Of a stretch of 64,000 bases of DNA, positions 35,373-46,155 are shown piece by piece; the stretch's first letter is position 1; every line of letters begins with the position of its first letter. Origin of the DNA: Manduca sexta (taxonomy: Eukaryota; Arthropoda; Insecta; Lepidoptera; Sphingidae); contig NC_051142.1 in NCBI RefSeq assembly GCF_014839805.1, positions 18,198,589-18,262,588 of the forward strand, read 5' to 3'. Made by a program: the position numbers and the translations under genes. Under the pieces are notes generated by a model, which saw nothing but the letters and a program-made list of their open reading frames with translations, had not been told where the DNA came from and made no database searches.

Positions 35373-35523
35373 CACTTTTTCAACATACCCAAATGTTTAT
35401 ATTTAATGAAACTAGATCTAAAATTATGAGACCCATATTTTTTCTTTTCTCGAAATTCCGATATTTTCATTCATGATTTTCACTTTGAATTTTGTTTTAT
35501 TCTAAAACGACGTACGCACCAAA

Positions 35524-35748
35524 TGACGTCAAATATACGGCTCAAAACGCAATGACCTTTGCTTTGCAGTAAAAAAGAAGTGAAGTGACAGTTTTTTTGT
35601 TTCTCTCTCTCTCTTTGAAAGTAACAGTTGTGACGTATCTATTGTAATATTGACATTTGACGTTGACAAATGACGGTGTCTTAGTTTTTTAAAATAAATA
35701 GTAAGGTGGACCGAGGAACTATTTCATTCAACCGTATATGTGACGTCA
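35524..35748. repeat. Inverted repeat with CRE-like ends, probable MITE core
   Basis: TGACGTCAAATATACGG (35524-35540) and CCGTATATGTGACGTCA (35732-35748) are inverted copies, 16 of 17 matching. Each arm includes the palindrome TGACGTCA. The interior has a further short inverted pair CATTTG...CAAATG near 35660 and a (TC)n run. The outer limits are not defined. Confidence 0.55.
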
Positions 35749-35820
35749 TCAAGCATTTTTCGGTTTTTAATTTTTTTCTTCGAAATTAAGTATTAAAAAA
35801 ATATTAAAAATTCATAATCG

Positions 35821-36724
35821 AACTCAGAGTGTAAATTAAGAAACGGTATTTTTGTTTTAGGCATGTTTACATTTTGAAATGTTGTCAATTATGCCGGTCC
35901 TTTGCTAGTCTTAACTTCGCTTAAAACACACAATACTGATATAATATGAATAAAATTGGTAGAGAATTTCAGAGCAAAATAATTATAGCCTAAAATATTT
36001 TCGGTATAAATCAGAATGCCAGCCAAAAGCCTTTAAAAAATCTGAGGCAAGCAATACCTTATCTCAAATTCTGTCTACCTACATAGTCATAAGCGTGATA
36101 TTATAATTTCAAATAGCATAACCTTTGACAAATTCGTGTGGGAGTCATCTAAGAGAATTTCTTACAAACACAATTAAATTCCAACTTTAAAACATTATCT
36201 TAACGTCCATTTTACTTTAGAACTTTGTTACAGGTGTTTAAAGTTCGGCATATTTTAAGTTCAATGTGATGTCAGTAATATTGAACTTTAAAGCGAAGGC
36301 CATAAGGAGGATTTTAAAGTAAAATTTATAAGTAAAGTCGACCTTAGTACGTCAATGAAATATGATTTAAGAGAACAAAATGATATTTATTTCTTGTTGT
36401 TTAGAAGTACTTTTTATTGTTATTTTATTATATCTTCGACAGTGAAAAATCTAGAATGTTGCTCATTAATTCGACATTTTAATTAATCTGGCAATCTAAG
36501 AAATATTACCCAATATACTTTGTATTATATAAATGTTGTTCAAGGCATTTGATACATACAATTTGGTACATAATGATTGATAAGAAGAAATAGGAACTAT
36601 TTACTTATTTATTCTTCAAAAACATTCTTCACTTTTTCTTAAAGAAAAAAATTTATTTTGGTGAAACAATAGACTATTTTTTTATTCAAAGTTGAATTTA
36701 ACTTAATAGTCCACAAAAATGGCT
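35821..36724. other. AT-rich spacer
   Basis: Apart from a tiny repeat D core (ATTATGCCGGTCC near 35890), nothing is recognised. Confidence 0.4.
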
Positions 36725-36878
36725 AGCCCTCGCCAGTCGCCCCAATTATGCCGGCCTGTCTGACACAGAGACTGATACCGGAACACGACACATTTATGAG
36801 GGTCACCACGGCGGGTTTTGCACCTTGTGTTCAGTGGTCGCTATCTGGCCGAATAAAAGAACTTACCACCGGCAAATA
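36725..36878 (-). mobile_element. Repeat D copy, minus, 5-prime half
   Basis: CCCCAATTATGCCGGCCTG, GACTGATACCGGAACACGAC, CACGGCGGGTTTTGCACC, TTGTGTTCAGTGGTCGCTAT and TTACCACCGGCAAA. It lacks the distal half and the tail. Confidence 0.75.
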
Positions 36879-36937
36879 CTTAGATAATAAATACAGCTAG
36901 GCCAGTATACTCCATTATTTGCTTATAGTTATTTTTT

Positions 36938-37237
36938 TAATACTTTGAATGACGAGACGAGCCTGCCGTTCGCCTGATGGTAAGCGATGCGACCGCCCAT
37001 AAACAGTAAATACACCATCCAACACCTTGAACTGCAAAGTATTGTTTGGTATTCCACTGCACTCACCAAACTGAGACATGAGATGTTAAGTCTTATCATG
37101 TCCAGTAGCTACACTGGCTAAAATGTCCTTCAAACCCTAACACAACAGTGACTACCCACTGCTGCTTGGCGGCAGAAATAGACATTGCGGTGGTACCTAC
37201 CCAGGCGAACTGTCGCATATAAGACACCTACCACTAG
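36938..37237 (-). mobile_element. Repeat C copy, minus, best preserved
   Basis: GACGAGACGAGCCTGCCG, TTCGCCTGATGGTAAGCGAT, CGCCCATAAACAGTAAATAC, GTATTGTTTGGTATTCCACT, CTGAGACATGAGATGTTAAG, GTCCAGTAGCTACACTGGC, GCTGCTTGGCGGCAGAAATA, GCGGTGGTACCTACCCAGGC and ACACCTACCACTAG. Used here as the reference order for family C. Confidence 0.85.
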
Positions 37238-37292
37238 TATCCGTCCCATGATGTGATAGGGAACGCCCCTATTATTACAACGGACTAAAATT
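37238..37292 (-). mobile_element. SINE-A scrap fused to repeat C
   Basis: CCGTCCCATGATGTGATAGG directly follows the repeat C edge. It is the ATCACATCATGGGACGG block of SINE-A on minus. Confidence 0.55.
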
Positions 37293-37940
37293 TGCATATT
37301 CACTACGAAAACTTGGCTACGAAATTATTCTGAAACATTTACTTACGAAATAACGAAAGAATTGGAAAATATTTTGCAACAATTTTATTTTGCATAGCCT
37401 TCTTGGAACAATGAAACACGTATTCTATGAACTAAAGAGATCTGGGTTCAATTCTTACACTAATTCATTCTTACATAGAACAGGTGTTTTCTAACCAGAT
37501 TTTTGTAATAGAATTGATTTATAATAAAGTCGCCAATTGTTAAAACTAAACTAAATATTTAACAATATATTGCATTGATCACATATCAGAGTGAGTATAA
37601 TAAACGTGCCATTTGTGACATAAAAATTAGCTTTTAGGGAAAATAATAATTATTTTTTTATCGCCAAATTAATCAACTCTATCTATAATATCATCATCAT
37701 TTATAATATCATCCATGCAATTTATATGCAAATTTTAGATTAATTGCAGCTCGTTAAGAACTAATTTTTAACAAAACAAATATCACGATTAGAGATAGCA
37801 TTCGCAAATAAAAGGTTTAAACAAATTTCCTAGTGAATAATGTCAGTATAAAAAAACCATTATCTAAATATCTCTTGCTGCATATTACGTGGCTTTATAT
37901 TTAAAATTACTTCTGTGTGAAGGATGGAACAGGATCCTAT

Positions 37941-38097
37941 TAGCTTCTGTTTATATGTCAGCCTTATTGTTTACTTAGACGGAGCGAAATTGATCTTTTT
38001 ATCTCAATAGACACATGCTTAGCTTCCGTCTTTACGAGTATGTCAGCCCCATTGTATACTTAGATGGAGCGAAATTTACCTCTCTTATCTCAATAAA
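37941..38097 (+). repeat. Two-unit tandem repeat, about 80 bp per unit
   Basis: Unit 1 (37941-38019) and unit 2 (38020-38097) share AGCTTC-GT, TATGTCAGCC-ATTGT, TACTTAGA-GGAGCGAAATT and TTATCTCAATA. Divergence of 10 to 15 percent by eye suggests an old duplication. Confidence 0.65.
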
Positions 38098-38170
38098 CCC
38101 AAACAACACAGTGTTATCCATGTCTGTCATGTTTTAATATATATCTGTTAATTGTCGTCGAGAGGTAGAA

Positions 38171-38386
38171 ATGGTCTTCTTTTTGTTTTTGGCCCAGCTT
38201 CTATCTTTCGGTTGGAAGAAAAGTTATTTACACAGAATACTTATGTGTTACTGTGTCGTGTTCGCTGCTTCGTCCGTGTTTTTTCTGCGGTCTTTCCCTA
38301 CAATAATACCAAAATCCTTGCAGCGAACCATAGCACCATCAGTAGGACGCACACGCCATTTACTTAAAATACGTTATAAACAATAA
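38171..38386 (+). other. 71-codon frame with hydrophobic start, unrecognised
   Basis: The frame begins MVFFLFLAQLLSFGWKKSYL, which looks like a signal or membrane segment, and ends in a basic region. A second 71-codon plus-strand frame overlaps it in another phase (38152-38367). T-rich DNA easily encodes hydrophobic stretches by chance, and no splice or motif evidence supports it. Confidence 0.15.
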
Positions 38387-39124
38387 ACATTTGCACTTAT
38401 CTTGATACAGTGTTAGGGGTGACATATCAAATGGTTGAACCCTGCCCACATTCGTCACCCTATTACACAAATTGTGTAATATATTCACTATCTGTAAATC
38501 ATGTGGAATAAAAATCAGCTCATATACCGCTATAAAACCAAGTAGACGTAAAGAATAATAGACAAAAGTATTGGGATTCAGAACTCTCGTTGCACGACTC
38601 ACACTCAATCAGGTTGTTTGTTAAACTTGATTTCATTTGAGCCCATTTTGTCTTCGTGCCTTGTTTCGCTCCGTGTTAACTCTTTACTTATGCCGGTTAT
38701 TGTCTTTACACAACTGACTGAAGGTAAATTTGAAAACCATGTCTCATAATAAGCATCAGAACTTAAGATAAGGCTTGTGCTTTACTGTGCTGTATACCCT
38801 AAGATGTAAAGTAGTGCAAGTACACACTACTTGTCAGTTTTTTTTTTACAAAAATAGACAATTCGTATAGACGCATTCGTATACCAAATACTAAAAGATG
38901 GAAAGGTAATATCTCTCCCTAATCAATTTTGTTACAAGCGAGTGAACTGATCATGACACACGTTAAATCGAACTTGAGCTTTGAGTGTATGAAAACAAGA
39001 TTTATTTCACCTTTTTTTATTGAACAACCCACTATCTGTAATGACTTGTGTATTTAAAATTATAATATTTTGATAATTATTTTTTACTGCAGCTACCAAA
39101 TTGTTTTAGTATTTATATACAAAT
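38387..39124. other. Spacer
   Basis: Nothing recognised. A T9 run lies near 38840. Confidence 0.4.
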
Positions 39125-39345
39125 CTCGCCATTGTCCCCAAAAGGGTAGATAGAAGTGTAACCAGGTCTTTTCGTAAGCTTGTTCTATCCCATGATAGGA
39201 GACGAGCCTATCGGACACAAATTCCAGACTCCGGACTGTTACTGAACAAAAAAAATCCAACATATCTTTGCCCGACCAGCCATTTGAACGCGAGACCTCG
39301 GTACGGAGTCGTACCGCACACGCAACAAAACAACGCCACCAATGC
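39125..39345 (-). mobile_element. SINE-A copy, minus
   Basis: On plus: CCCCAAAAGGGTAGATAGAA, ATCCCATGATAGG, GACACAAATTCCAGACTCCG, TTTGCCCGACCAGCC, a degraded B box (CATTTGAACGCGAGACC), and CAAAACAACGCCACC. The order is intact, with a 10-base insertion GAGTCGTACC near the head. Confidence 0.75.
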
Positions 39346-39518
39346 AGACACCAAAGCGTTCGAGTATTTAATTTTCCTTTCTCTGCTTATTCGTATTGCA
39401 AGTGGTGCGAAATGAAGAGGTCACATAGCTGATGTCATTTTGACCTTGAACTTTGATGGAATAATAAAATGCATTTCACCTTCGTTTTTGTTTTTCACTG
39501 GATAAGCCATCAATATAC

Positions 39519-39834
39519 ATGTACTACGTATGTACTAGATTTGGCGTTCCGAACATTCACTGGGTTCAAATGAATTGAACTGCAATCCATTCAAACTGAC
39601 TTTAATATGGTCAATATTGACAGCTTGAGGTTGTGTACGGAGTGGCGCTCATGATATAAGAACTCGAGTCTAAGTATAAACGTGGATTCGAATTAAAAAT
39701 ATTAGTCAAATAAGTAAAATTATTTGTTATTCAAGTGAATAAATAGGTTATAACAGTGACGTTTTGCCATTTCAGTGTAGACTTTAAACAAATAGTTAAT
39801 ATGGACTTTCATGTCTATAGAATATACGTCAATG
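39519..39834 (+). repeat. 316-bp interspersed element J, copy 1
   Basis: Starts ATGTACTACGTATGTACTAG and ends AATATACGTCAATG. The reverse complement of 60973-61288 aligns over its whole length and has the same length. The interior includes GGTCAATATTGACAGCTTG and a long AT block. There is no frame. Terminal inverted repeats are not obvious. Confidence 0.75.
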
Positions 39835-39892
39835 GGATAAGCCTTATCGCATTATGGCGTATGACAAAAAAATTTTAAGCAATAAAAAATAT

Positions 39893-40030
39893 TTTTTCAT
39901 TTCGGAGGCATCGGCTTCACTGCACATGATGCTAAGTGAAGTGAAGCCTAAAAAAATTTTGACCGATAAGAAATAAATACAACCCCAGACGGTTGTTATA
40001 ATTATGCCGGCCTGCCTAATTGGTTCTTTA
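39893..40030 (-). mobile_element. Repeat D-related fragment, diverged subfamily
   Basis: TCACTGCACATGATGCTAAG, then after a diverged gap TATAATTATGCCGGCCTGCC. Compare 30690-30860. Confidence 0.45.
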
Positions 40031-40520
40031 TGATCCGCTTGAAAGACTCCGAAAATCAACATTAATAAGAACTTGCCGCAGCGTTTCGTATGGCGAGTGA
40101 GTTTTCCAGGGACCCCTACTAGCACAATCCCTCCTTAATTCCTTTTTTCTTTAGTCGGATAGTGCAGTAATTCTTCCAATATTACGATTGGTAGAGATCA
40201 CCAAACATCCGGCGACCTACTACCCCTTAAACGACTTATGATATTAAAATATATCAATAAAATTCAAGGTGCATATAAAAAACAATTAGCACGAACCAGG
40301 ATCGAACCTTTACCTTCGTTGCGTAATACAATCGAAATTTTTAGAAAGGATGTGCAGTTACTTCAGAACTGAGGCAAACTAGTTGCGTGTAAACTGGGCC
40401 ATATTGTTTAGGCTTGGCGCACACTTACCACATAGCTCCATCACTGTCAGATAATAGTATCAAGTAGTAGGTAGTATCAAGTTTAATACCATTAATTTCT
40501 ACCAGGAAATTTTTAAAAAT
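40031..40520. other. Spacer with a weak tRNA-like B box on minus
   Basis: On minus, near 40290-40310, AAAGGTTCGATCCTGGTTCG is B-box-like. No cloverleaf could be drawn. Confidence 0.3.
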
Positions 40521-41040
40521 ATGAAGAAAACATCGAGAGGAATCCTATATAACTGAGAATTCTCTATGAACATTTTGAACGTTTGAGAAGGAAGTCAACC
40601 GCCATTAAACCAGCGTAGTAAATTCAGGCCTAAACCCTCTCAGTAGTAGAGAAGGGGCGTGTTCAGTAATGGGCAGTATTACATATATAATAATAATAAT
40701 ATCAGCCCTGTATTATATACTTGCCCACTGCTAAGCACGGGCCTCATCTACTACTGAGAGGGATTAGGCCTTAGTCCACCACGCTGGCCTAGTGCGGATT
40801 GGTAGACTTCACACACCTTCGAAATTTCTATAGAGAACTTCTCAGATGTGCAGGTTTCCTCACGACGTTTTCCTTCACCGTTAAAGCGAACGATAAATTC
40901 ACAAAGAATACACACATAATTTTTTAGAAAAGTCAGAGGTGTGTGCCCTTGGGATTTGAACCTGCAGACATTCGTCTCGGCAGTCCGTTCCACACCCAAC
41001 TAGGCTATCGTCGCTTCATACAGAGCTGATATTATTACTA
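40521..41040 (+). mobile_element. SINE-B copy, plus, interrupted by another SINE-B
   Basis: The plus-oriented body runs 40521-40691 (CATCGAGAGGAATC, GAGAATTCTCTATG, CAGGCCTAAACCCTCTCAG, TAGTAGAGAAGGGGCGTG, AATGGGCAGTATTAC). Its tail ATACAGAGCTGATATTATTA is found only after the minus copy, at 41017-41036. The minus copy therefore sits inside the tail of this one. The tRNA-like head is missing. Confidence 0.75.
40687..41018 (-). mobile_element. SINE-B copy, minus, full length, nested
   Basis: (TAA)n, ATCAGCCCTGTATTATATAC, GCACGGGCCTCATCTACTAC, TCCACCACGCTGGCCTAGTG, CTCACGACGTTTTCCTTCAC, GTCAGAGGTGTGTGCCCTTG, B box GATTTGAACCTGC, CTCGGCAGTCCGTTCCACAC and AACTAGGCTATCGTCGC. This is one of the least damaged copies. 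CATA lies at both edges, a possible short target duplication. Confidence 0.85.
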
Positions 41041-41365
41041 TTCAAAAAAGATAGTGGCTTAAGGACGTAATTGTTAATAAATTGGTCTCTCATGTGTGCA
41101 TCAGTGTATAAGTACTGGTTATTCTATTTTACAAGCAGAAATACGCAAGCACTGATATCTTATGTTGCAAGTACATTTTAGTCAGTGGGATTACTATCCA
41201 CTATTGACCTAACATCTAGTCTCCGGAAGTCACAGTTTATGCAAAACAGGGCTTTTTAATAAAATTCTTATTGGTTTATAGCTAAGTTACAGCGGCGAAG
41301 TGTACATTTTCAAAAAGGGCAGCCGACACAAAATGTTGTTACTAATACTAATTATAATACGATTT

Positions 41366-41615
41366 TAGGCCACTATCTCTCTCTTCAGTCGGCCCCTCAT
41401 TACTGAGGGTCGTGATCCCGTCCAAGGTCATTTAGTAGTCTTCTCCACGAGGCGCGATCTTCGGCTTGGTGCACCTCTACGCTTTATGGCATATTCAGGG
41501 AGTTGGCGACCTGGTCCAACCAGCGCTTCGGATTACGCCCTCTTGGTCGCTTGCCTTCGATCTTGCCGCCACTAGGCCACTATGTCTTATATCATATAAC
41601 TTGCTAGGCCACTAT
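41366..41615 (+). repeat. TAGGCCACTAT direct repeats
   Basis: Identical 11-mers at 41366-41376, 41573-41583 and 41605-41615. The first two bracket the LINE fragment. The third lies 21 bases farther on and implies a second local duplication. Confidence 0.75.
41377..41572 (-). pseudogene. 5-prime-truncated LINE ORF2 end, minus, with target duplication
   Basis: On minus the frame gives residues including KRPRGRNPKRWLDQVANSL and EVHQAEDRASWRRLLNDL. The R-P-R-G-R-P-x-K-R-W-x-D-x-V and A-x-D-R-x-x-W-R-x-L patterns are characteristic of the C-terminal end of RTE-type non-LTR retrotransposon proteins. One stop interrupts the frame after NMP. The fragment is flanked by the direct repeat TAGGCCACTAT (41366-41376 and 41573-41583), as expected for target-primed insertion. 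A third copy lies at 41605-41615. Confidence 0.7.
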
Positions 41616-42013
41616 AAATATAAATTATTTATTAGCTAAAATATAATTGGTTTTTATAGGGTGCTAACATATATTACGAAAAGGAAGCCGGTAGGAATCT
41701 GCTTATTTCGCCTTTCGCTACTACTTAGTAAATAACCAATCGGTTTATGCGTTTTTTCAATATAAATCAACGATGTTCAGTAAGCGATGGCTACAATACG
41801 CGCCAACCTTAACTCGTATGTGAGGCAAATATCAATCTATATGATAATAGTGGTATTAACTACTCATGTTACGTGTTTATTAAACATAGCCTGCAGCTTT
41901 TTCCTGTTTTTGATGGCGTCTGCTTTTAGATTGCAATATGTACAGATCACTTGGCAATTAACGTACATGAAATTGTGAGTAATCTGAGATTGGCAACTGT
42001 TTTACTGTTCCTC
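41616..42013. other. Spacer
   Basis: A 63-codon frame (41787-41978, +) is T-rich and hydrophobic without supporting evidence. Confidence 0.3.
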
Positions 42014-42286
42014 TAATAATAAACCAGCCAGGTATTATATACTGTACCACTGTTAGGCACCGGCTTCCTCTACTACTAAAAGGATTTAGGCCTTAGTCCA
42101 CCACGCCGGCCTAGTGCGGATTGGCAGACTTCACATATCTTCGAAATTCTCATGGAGAATTGTCACATATGTAGCTCACGATGTTTTCCTTCACTGTTAA
42201 AACGACAGATAATTGATAAATAATGTAACGTTTGTAAAGTCAGAGGTATGTGCCTTGGTATTTTGAACAGACCTTCGCCTCGGCTT
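42014..42286 (-). mobile_element. SINE-B copy, minus, head truncated
   Basis: AGGTATTATATACTGTACC, TAGGCACCGGCTTCC, TTAGGCCTTAGTCCACCACG, CCGGCCTAGTGCGGATTGG, GATGTTTTCCTTCACTG and GTCAGAGGTATGTGCC. A short B-box trace precedes the end. Confidence 0.75.
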
Positions 42287-43154
42287 TGCTTCTAAAAGAT
42301 AATATCTATGAGCAACGGACACATACCTACTATGAGATGTGTAAGGTCATATGCCTTCGAAGGGGATAAAAATCATATATGGGCAAGTAAGAGGGTGAAA
42401 ATAAATCGAATACCAGAAATGAGAATGTCAGTGCATCACAAGGAGACCCCGCCGTCATAATGAAAACATTCGTAAGTATTTAACATTGTTCTTCAACAGT
42501 TAAATACATATTTGTAATGAGTAAAAAGCGAAACAAAATTTCTTTATCAAATAACAATGTGGAAAAGTTATCCTTGGTCAAAAAAATTAAAACTGGCAGT
42601 TGTTTCAGGGGCACAGACAAAGCTATAAGCTTAATAAGACTTATTTAATTGGAAAAATCGTAAGCAAAACATAATCGTGCAAAATTCAATTGATTTCAAA
42701 TTTAAATAAAAATCTCTTACGTAATCCGTACTCCGTAAGCTTACACACAATTATCCAATTAAATTTTTCAATTACACGAAATGTTTCGTATAATTTAATT
42801 AATTACATAATTCGTGCGTTTTATTCGAAATACGATACGATTGTTGTCTTTAGGAATTCCGATTTAATTATCCCGTTTGCATATAGCTTGTTCGAAACGT
42901 TTAGCATATCTTACTGAATCTATTGTTAATATTTTATGTTTTATTTCATTTCAATTTTAATGCAAAAATCTTGTATGTATGCAAATAATCCAGTTTCTAT
43001 AGTTTATTATATGAAATTCAATAAAAAAGTTTAGGCAATCACGTTGGGAATTTATATTGATTTGAATACGCTTTGTGTGGGAAAACTTTTGTTTTTAAAT
43101 AGATTATATTTAACCGATTTCAAAAACGAGATTACTTAATTCATTGTCTTATTG
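42287..43154. other. AT-rich spacer
   Basis: A 75-codon plus frame at 42690-42917 has a low-complexity AT-driven composition. No gene call. Confidence 0.4.
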
Positions 43155-43262
43155 TTCTTCACGTTTGGGAAGTCCACTGTTGAACATAGTCCTCCCGCAA
43201 AGATTTCCAGACTAACTCGTGGGAAGCTGTCGTTATCCAGCGAGTTCCTGCAACCTTTACCA
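43155..43262 (-). mobile_element. LINE 3-prime end (RTE-like), minus
   Basis: GGGAAGTCCACTGTTGAACA, TAGTCCTCCCGCAAAGATT and CAGCGAGTTCCTGCAACCTT correspond to 23940-24050. Confidence 0.65.
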
Positions 43263-43564
43263 AGTCGTCTTATAGAATTATTTCCATATTATTTATTAAA
43301 GGAGAAGGAAACTTAAGCTATTTTTTAAACTAAATGCCTACAATGGATAACCGCTAGTCAACGTGAACAAAGATAATTGTCTGTTTCTATACTGTAGTCA
43401 ATGTTATGAAATAGTAAAATGTAAAAGACAAATTAATCGTGTGGTCCAAAGACATAAAAAATGTCTACACTACAAAGATACAGGTATTGGCCGGATAATT
43501 GTTCTATCTCTTTCGAAAGGAATAGTAAAGTCGTAAAGCCCACACCAGTCTATAAATTATTGAA

Positions 43565-43855
43565 ATACTAGCTGACCCGACAGACGTTGTCCTGTCTTAA
43601 CTATGTATGCACGCGCGCATTCTGTCGATCGCTGATAGTTATTTCAAACTATGACAGTAATGTAAAATGAATATTATCGTTAAGTTTTCTTAAATTTTCT
43701 AATTTTACGCGCAAATTTTTGAATTTTTTCTTTCATAAGAACCTTCTCCTGACTGAATAACAAACACAACAAAAAAAAAAATTGTGAAATCGGTCCAGCC
43801 ATTCATGATGGCGTGACCAAGGGAAATAGGCATTCATTTTTATATATATAGATTA
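43565..43855 (+). mobile_element. ACTAGCTGACCC-headed interspersed element
   Basis: Begins ACTAGCTGACCCGACAGACG and ends with GAAATCGGTCCAGCCATTC, ATGGCGTGACC, then TTTATATATATAGATT. This head-and-tail pair is common in insect genomes and marks one non-autonomous family. The interior shows no frame. Confidence 0.65.
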
Positions 43856-43952
43856 ATACTTTAAATAAAAGGCATCGCAGTCCACCCTCATCATTTTGAG
43901 ATGGTCAATGTTAACATTACAAGCAATATATACTTTCCTATAACGATACGCA

Positions 43953-44171
43953 GACATCACGGCTTTATACGCGAAGCGGTAGACAGGAAAGCAACTAAGG
44001 CATCAACTTTCTGTCATGTTTTGCGTCCCATGATATGATAGAGGTAAGTCTATCGTCATATCGTGCTGATGTCATACTCCGGTCTGATGCAGGAAACCCA
44101 ATGTGATATCTTCCATCCCGGGATTCAAACCCGTATCTCAGAGCGATGTCGTACCCGTATTCAACTATGTC
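43953..44171 (-). mobile_element. SINE-A copy, minus
   Basis: ACATCACGGCTTTATACGCG, GGCATCAACTTTCTGTCATG, TGCGTCCCATGATATGATAG, CTATCGTCATATCG, an intact B box on minus (GGGTTTGAATCCCGGG), CTCAGAGCGATGTCGTACCC and TTCAACTATG. Confidence 0.8.
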
Positions 44172-44221
44172 ATGCAGGAAGTCTTGAATACTGTATGTAC
44201 GCTCACAAAACCAAACAACCA

Positions 44222-44545
44222 CCTGTCTACCACTTTACTGGTGGCTCTCTTATATGTGTAGGTCCGCCTGGGTAAGTATCACCGCTTTGTCTATTTCGCC
44301 CGCCAAGCAGTAGTGTGTAGTCACTGTTGTGGTCCGGTTTGAAGGACATTGTAGCCAGTGTAACTACTGGACATGATGAGACTTAACATCTCATGTCTCA
44401 GGATGTCGAGTGCAATGAAATAACAAACAATACTTTGTAATATAAGGTGTTGGATGGTTTTTTCTATTGTTTATGGGCGGTCGTATCGCTTACCATCAGG
44501 CGAGCGGCAAGCTCGTCTCGTCATTCAAAACAATAAAAAAATAAA
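44222..44545 (+). mobile_element. Repeat C copy, full length with A tail
   Basis: ACTGGTGGCTCTCTTATATG, GTCCGCCTGGGTAAGTATCA, GTGTAGTCACTGTTGTGGTC, TTGTAGCCAGTGTAACTACT, TAACATCTCATGTCTCAGG, GGGCGGTCGTATCGCTTACC, ATCAGGCGAGCGGCAAGCTC and CAATAAAAAAATA. Confidence 0.85.
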
Positions 44546-44899
44546 CCTAGTAAATGTTTTATTTTGATTCGAGGTTCCTTTCTCATGCTATTTTTATAGA
44601 TGGATCAAGGTCCCAAGTAATTATTTAATCGACATTTTTGTTGTTTATTACTGACCTTTCTAGATCTGCTATTTGACATTAGGAGTGCAATTACCAGAAC
44701 TCCTTTTATGTCAACTTGTAGATTATGTGTAAATTGATTTAATTGGAGTTCGTTTTGGATTGTATTTCAAATATGTTCGTCAAGTTTGTTTATTGGAAGA
44801 AGGAATCGTACAATTCTTATCCTAATTAAATACGATCACAATACTTTTGGTCCTTCGAACTGGAACAACATGTACTACTGCTGGTTAGAACTAATTCTA

Positions 44900-44948
44900 A
44901 GGCACCGCTGTTTTACCTATGCTTTATCTAAATAAAGCAGCGGTGCCT
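44900..44948. repeat. 16-bp stem hairpin
   Basis: AGGCACCGCTGTTTTA pairs with TAAAGCAGCGGTGCCT (one G-T wobble) around a 17-base loop. It stands alone in AT-rich DNA. A processed RNA hairpin or a small foldback is possible. No flanking promoter was seen. Confidence 0.6.
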
Positions 44949-46000
44949 GGACTATAGCATCGGATAGGTCTACGATAAATGTTCTTAAAGAAACGGTATA
45001 AAATTTGTTAATACGCTTTCTGATATTTAGAATAAAATTATTTCATAATCGAATCCTGCACATTTTAATTGTATTTCATTGTGTCGATAGACACTTACGT
45101 ATTTCTAAATATTGTTTAAAATTAATAAAATACACCTATAAGTTTTCCTAAAGCAGTAGGGAAACACCAAATACAGCTTTCATAATTCTATACGTATAAG
45201 GATACAAAATATCTAGGAAACGTAAAAACATAATTGTTTAATTAGTCAAATCATTAAACTTTTTCTAAACACAATGCCAATTAAAAGTATGAAATCCGTA
45301 TTATATTAATAATTTATAGTGTGAGTCATTGTGGTTTTTCTTTGGTTTGTAAAGCTCTGCGCAGACGACCGGGAAAATCGGTCCGACAAATACCGGCTAA
45401 GTAGAATATTAATATTTAACGCACACTGAATTCTATAAATGAACGCATGTACATAAATAAATACGAGAAATAAGTCCGTATGAAGAAATAACACATAAGG
45501 GAGCATATAAGTACGGAAATAAGGTTTCTCAAAAATTGACTTATCAACTAAAGGATATTTTGAGTGTTCGAACTAAACGAGTTACAAAACGCGAATTGTA
45601 AATTGTTAGAGGGAATATTATACATCTTTCTCTCTATCTTATACTACACAAGTAATGATAAAAAGACCCTATGACTTTATATATAAGGTTTGTTTAGATT
45701 ACAATAGGCTAAGGCTCTAAGTTGAAGAGTGGAGTTGAAATTGAGCCATAACATAATTAGAAACTGTTCGTATAAAATATGAGTTTAGTTATTTTTTAGT
45801 AAATTTTTGTTTTGTGAATTTTGCACCAAACCCGGCTTCTATGATTAAAAATAAAACAATTAAAACGTCTGTTAAAAGACCTCGTCACAACTGAGCCGTG
45901 AAGTAATTACAGGCCGGCATAATTTTAACTGTCGAGACTATCTCATCGGTCTACATAATTTATAAACGAGATTTAACGAGTAGACACAATTATCGTTCAG
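44949..46000. other. AT-rich spacer
   Basis: Only a repeat D scrap at 45900-45960 (CAGGCCGGCATAATTTTAAC) is recognised. Confidence 0.4.
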
Positions 46001-46155
46001 TGGCTTTATTCTTTAAACTATATGTTATTTTGAGTGCGTAACAAGCACGTTATACACCGCGTCACGTTTACAATAGAAATTGGCATACATTATTAATTTC
46101 AGGAATATAACGTAATTATATCTTCGCGCTTACACTGTCATAGAGAATAGGGCCT
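46001..46155. mobile_element. GGCCTTATTCT MITE, copy 2
   Basis: The left end TGGCTTTATTCTTTA and right end ATAGAGAATAGGGCC are inverted. The interior GAGTGCGTAACAAGCACGTTA and AAATTGGCATACA is shared with copies 1 and 3. Confidence 0.7.

Noticed and set aside
40280..40330. Minus-strand tRNA
   Set aside because: Only a B-box-like motif is present, and no cloverleaf could be drawn.
40751..40999. 82-codon minus frame
   Set aside because: It is contained in a full-length SINE-B copy.
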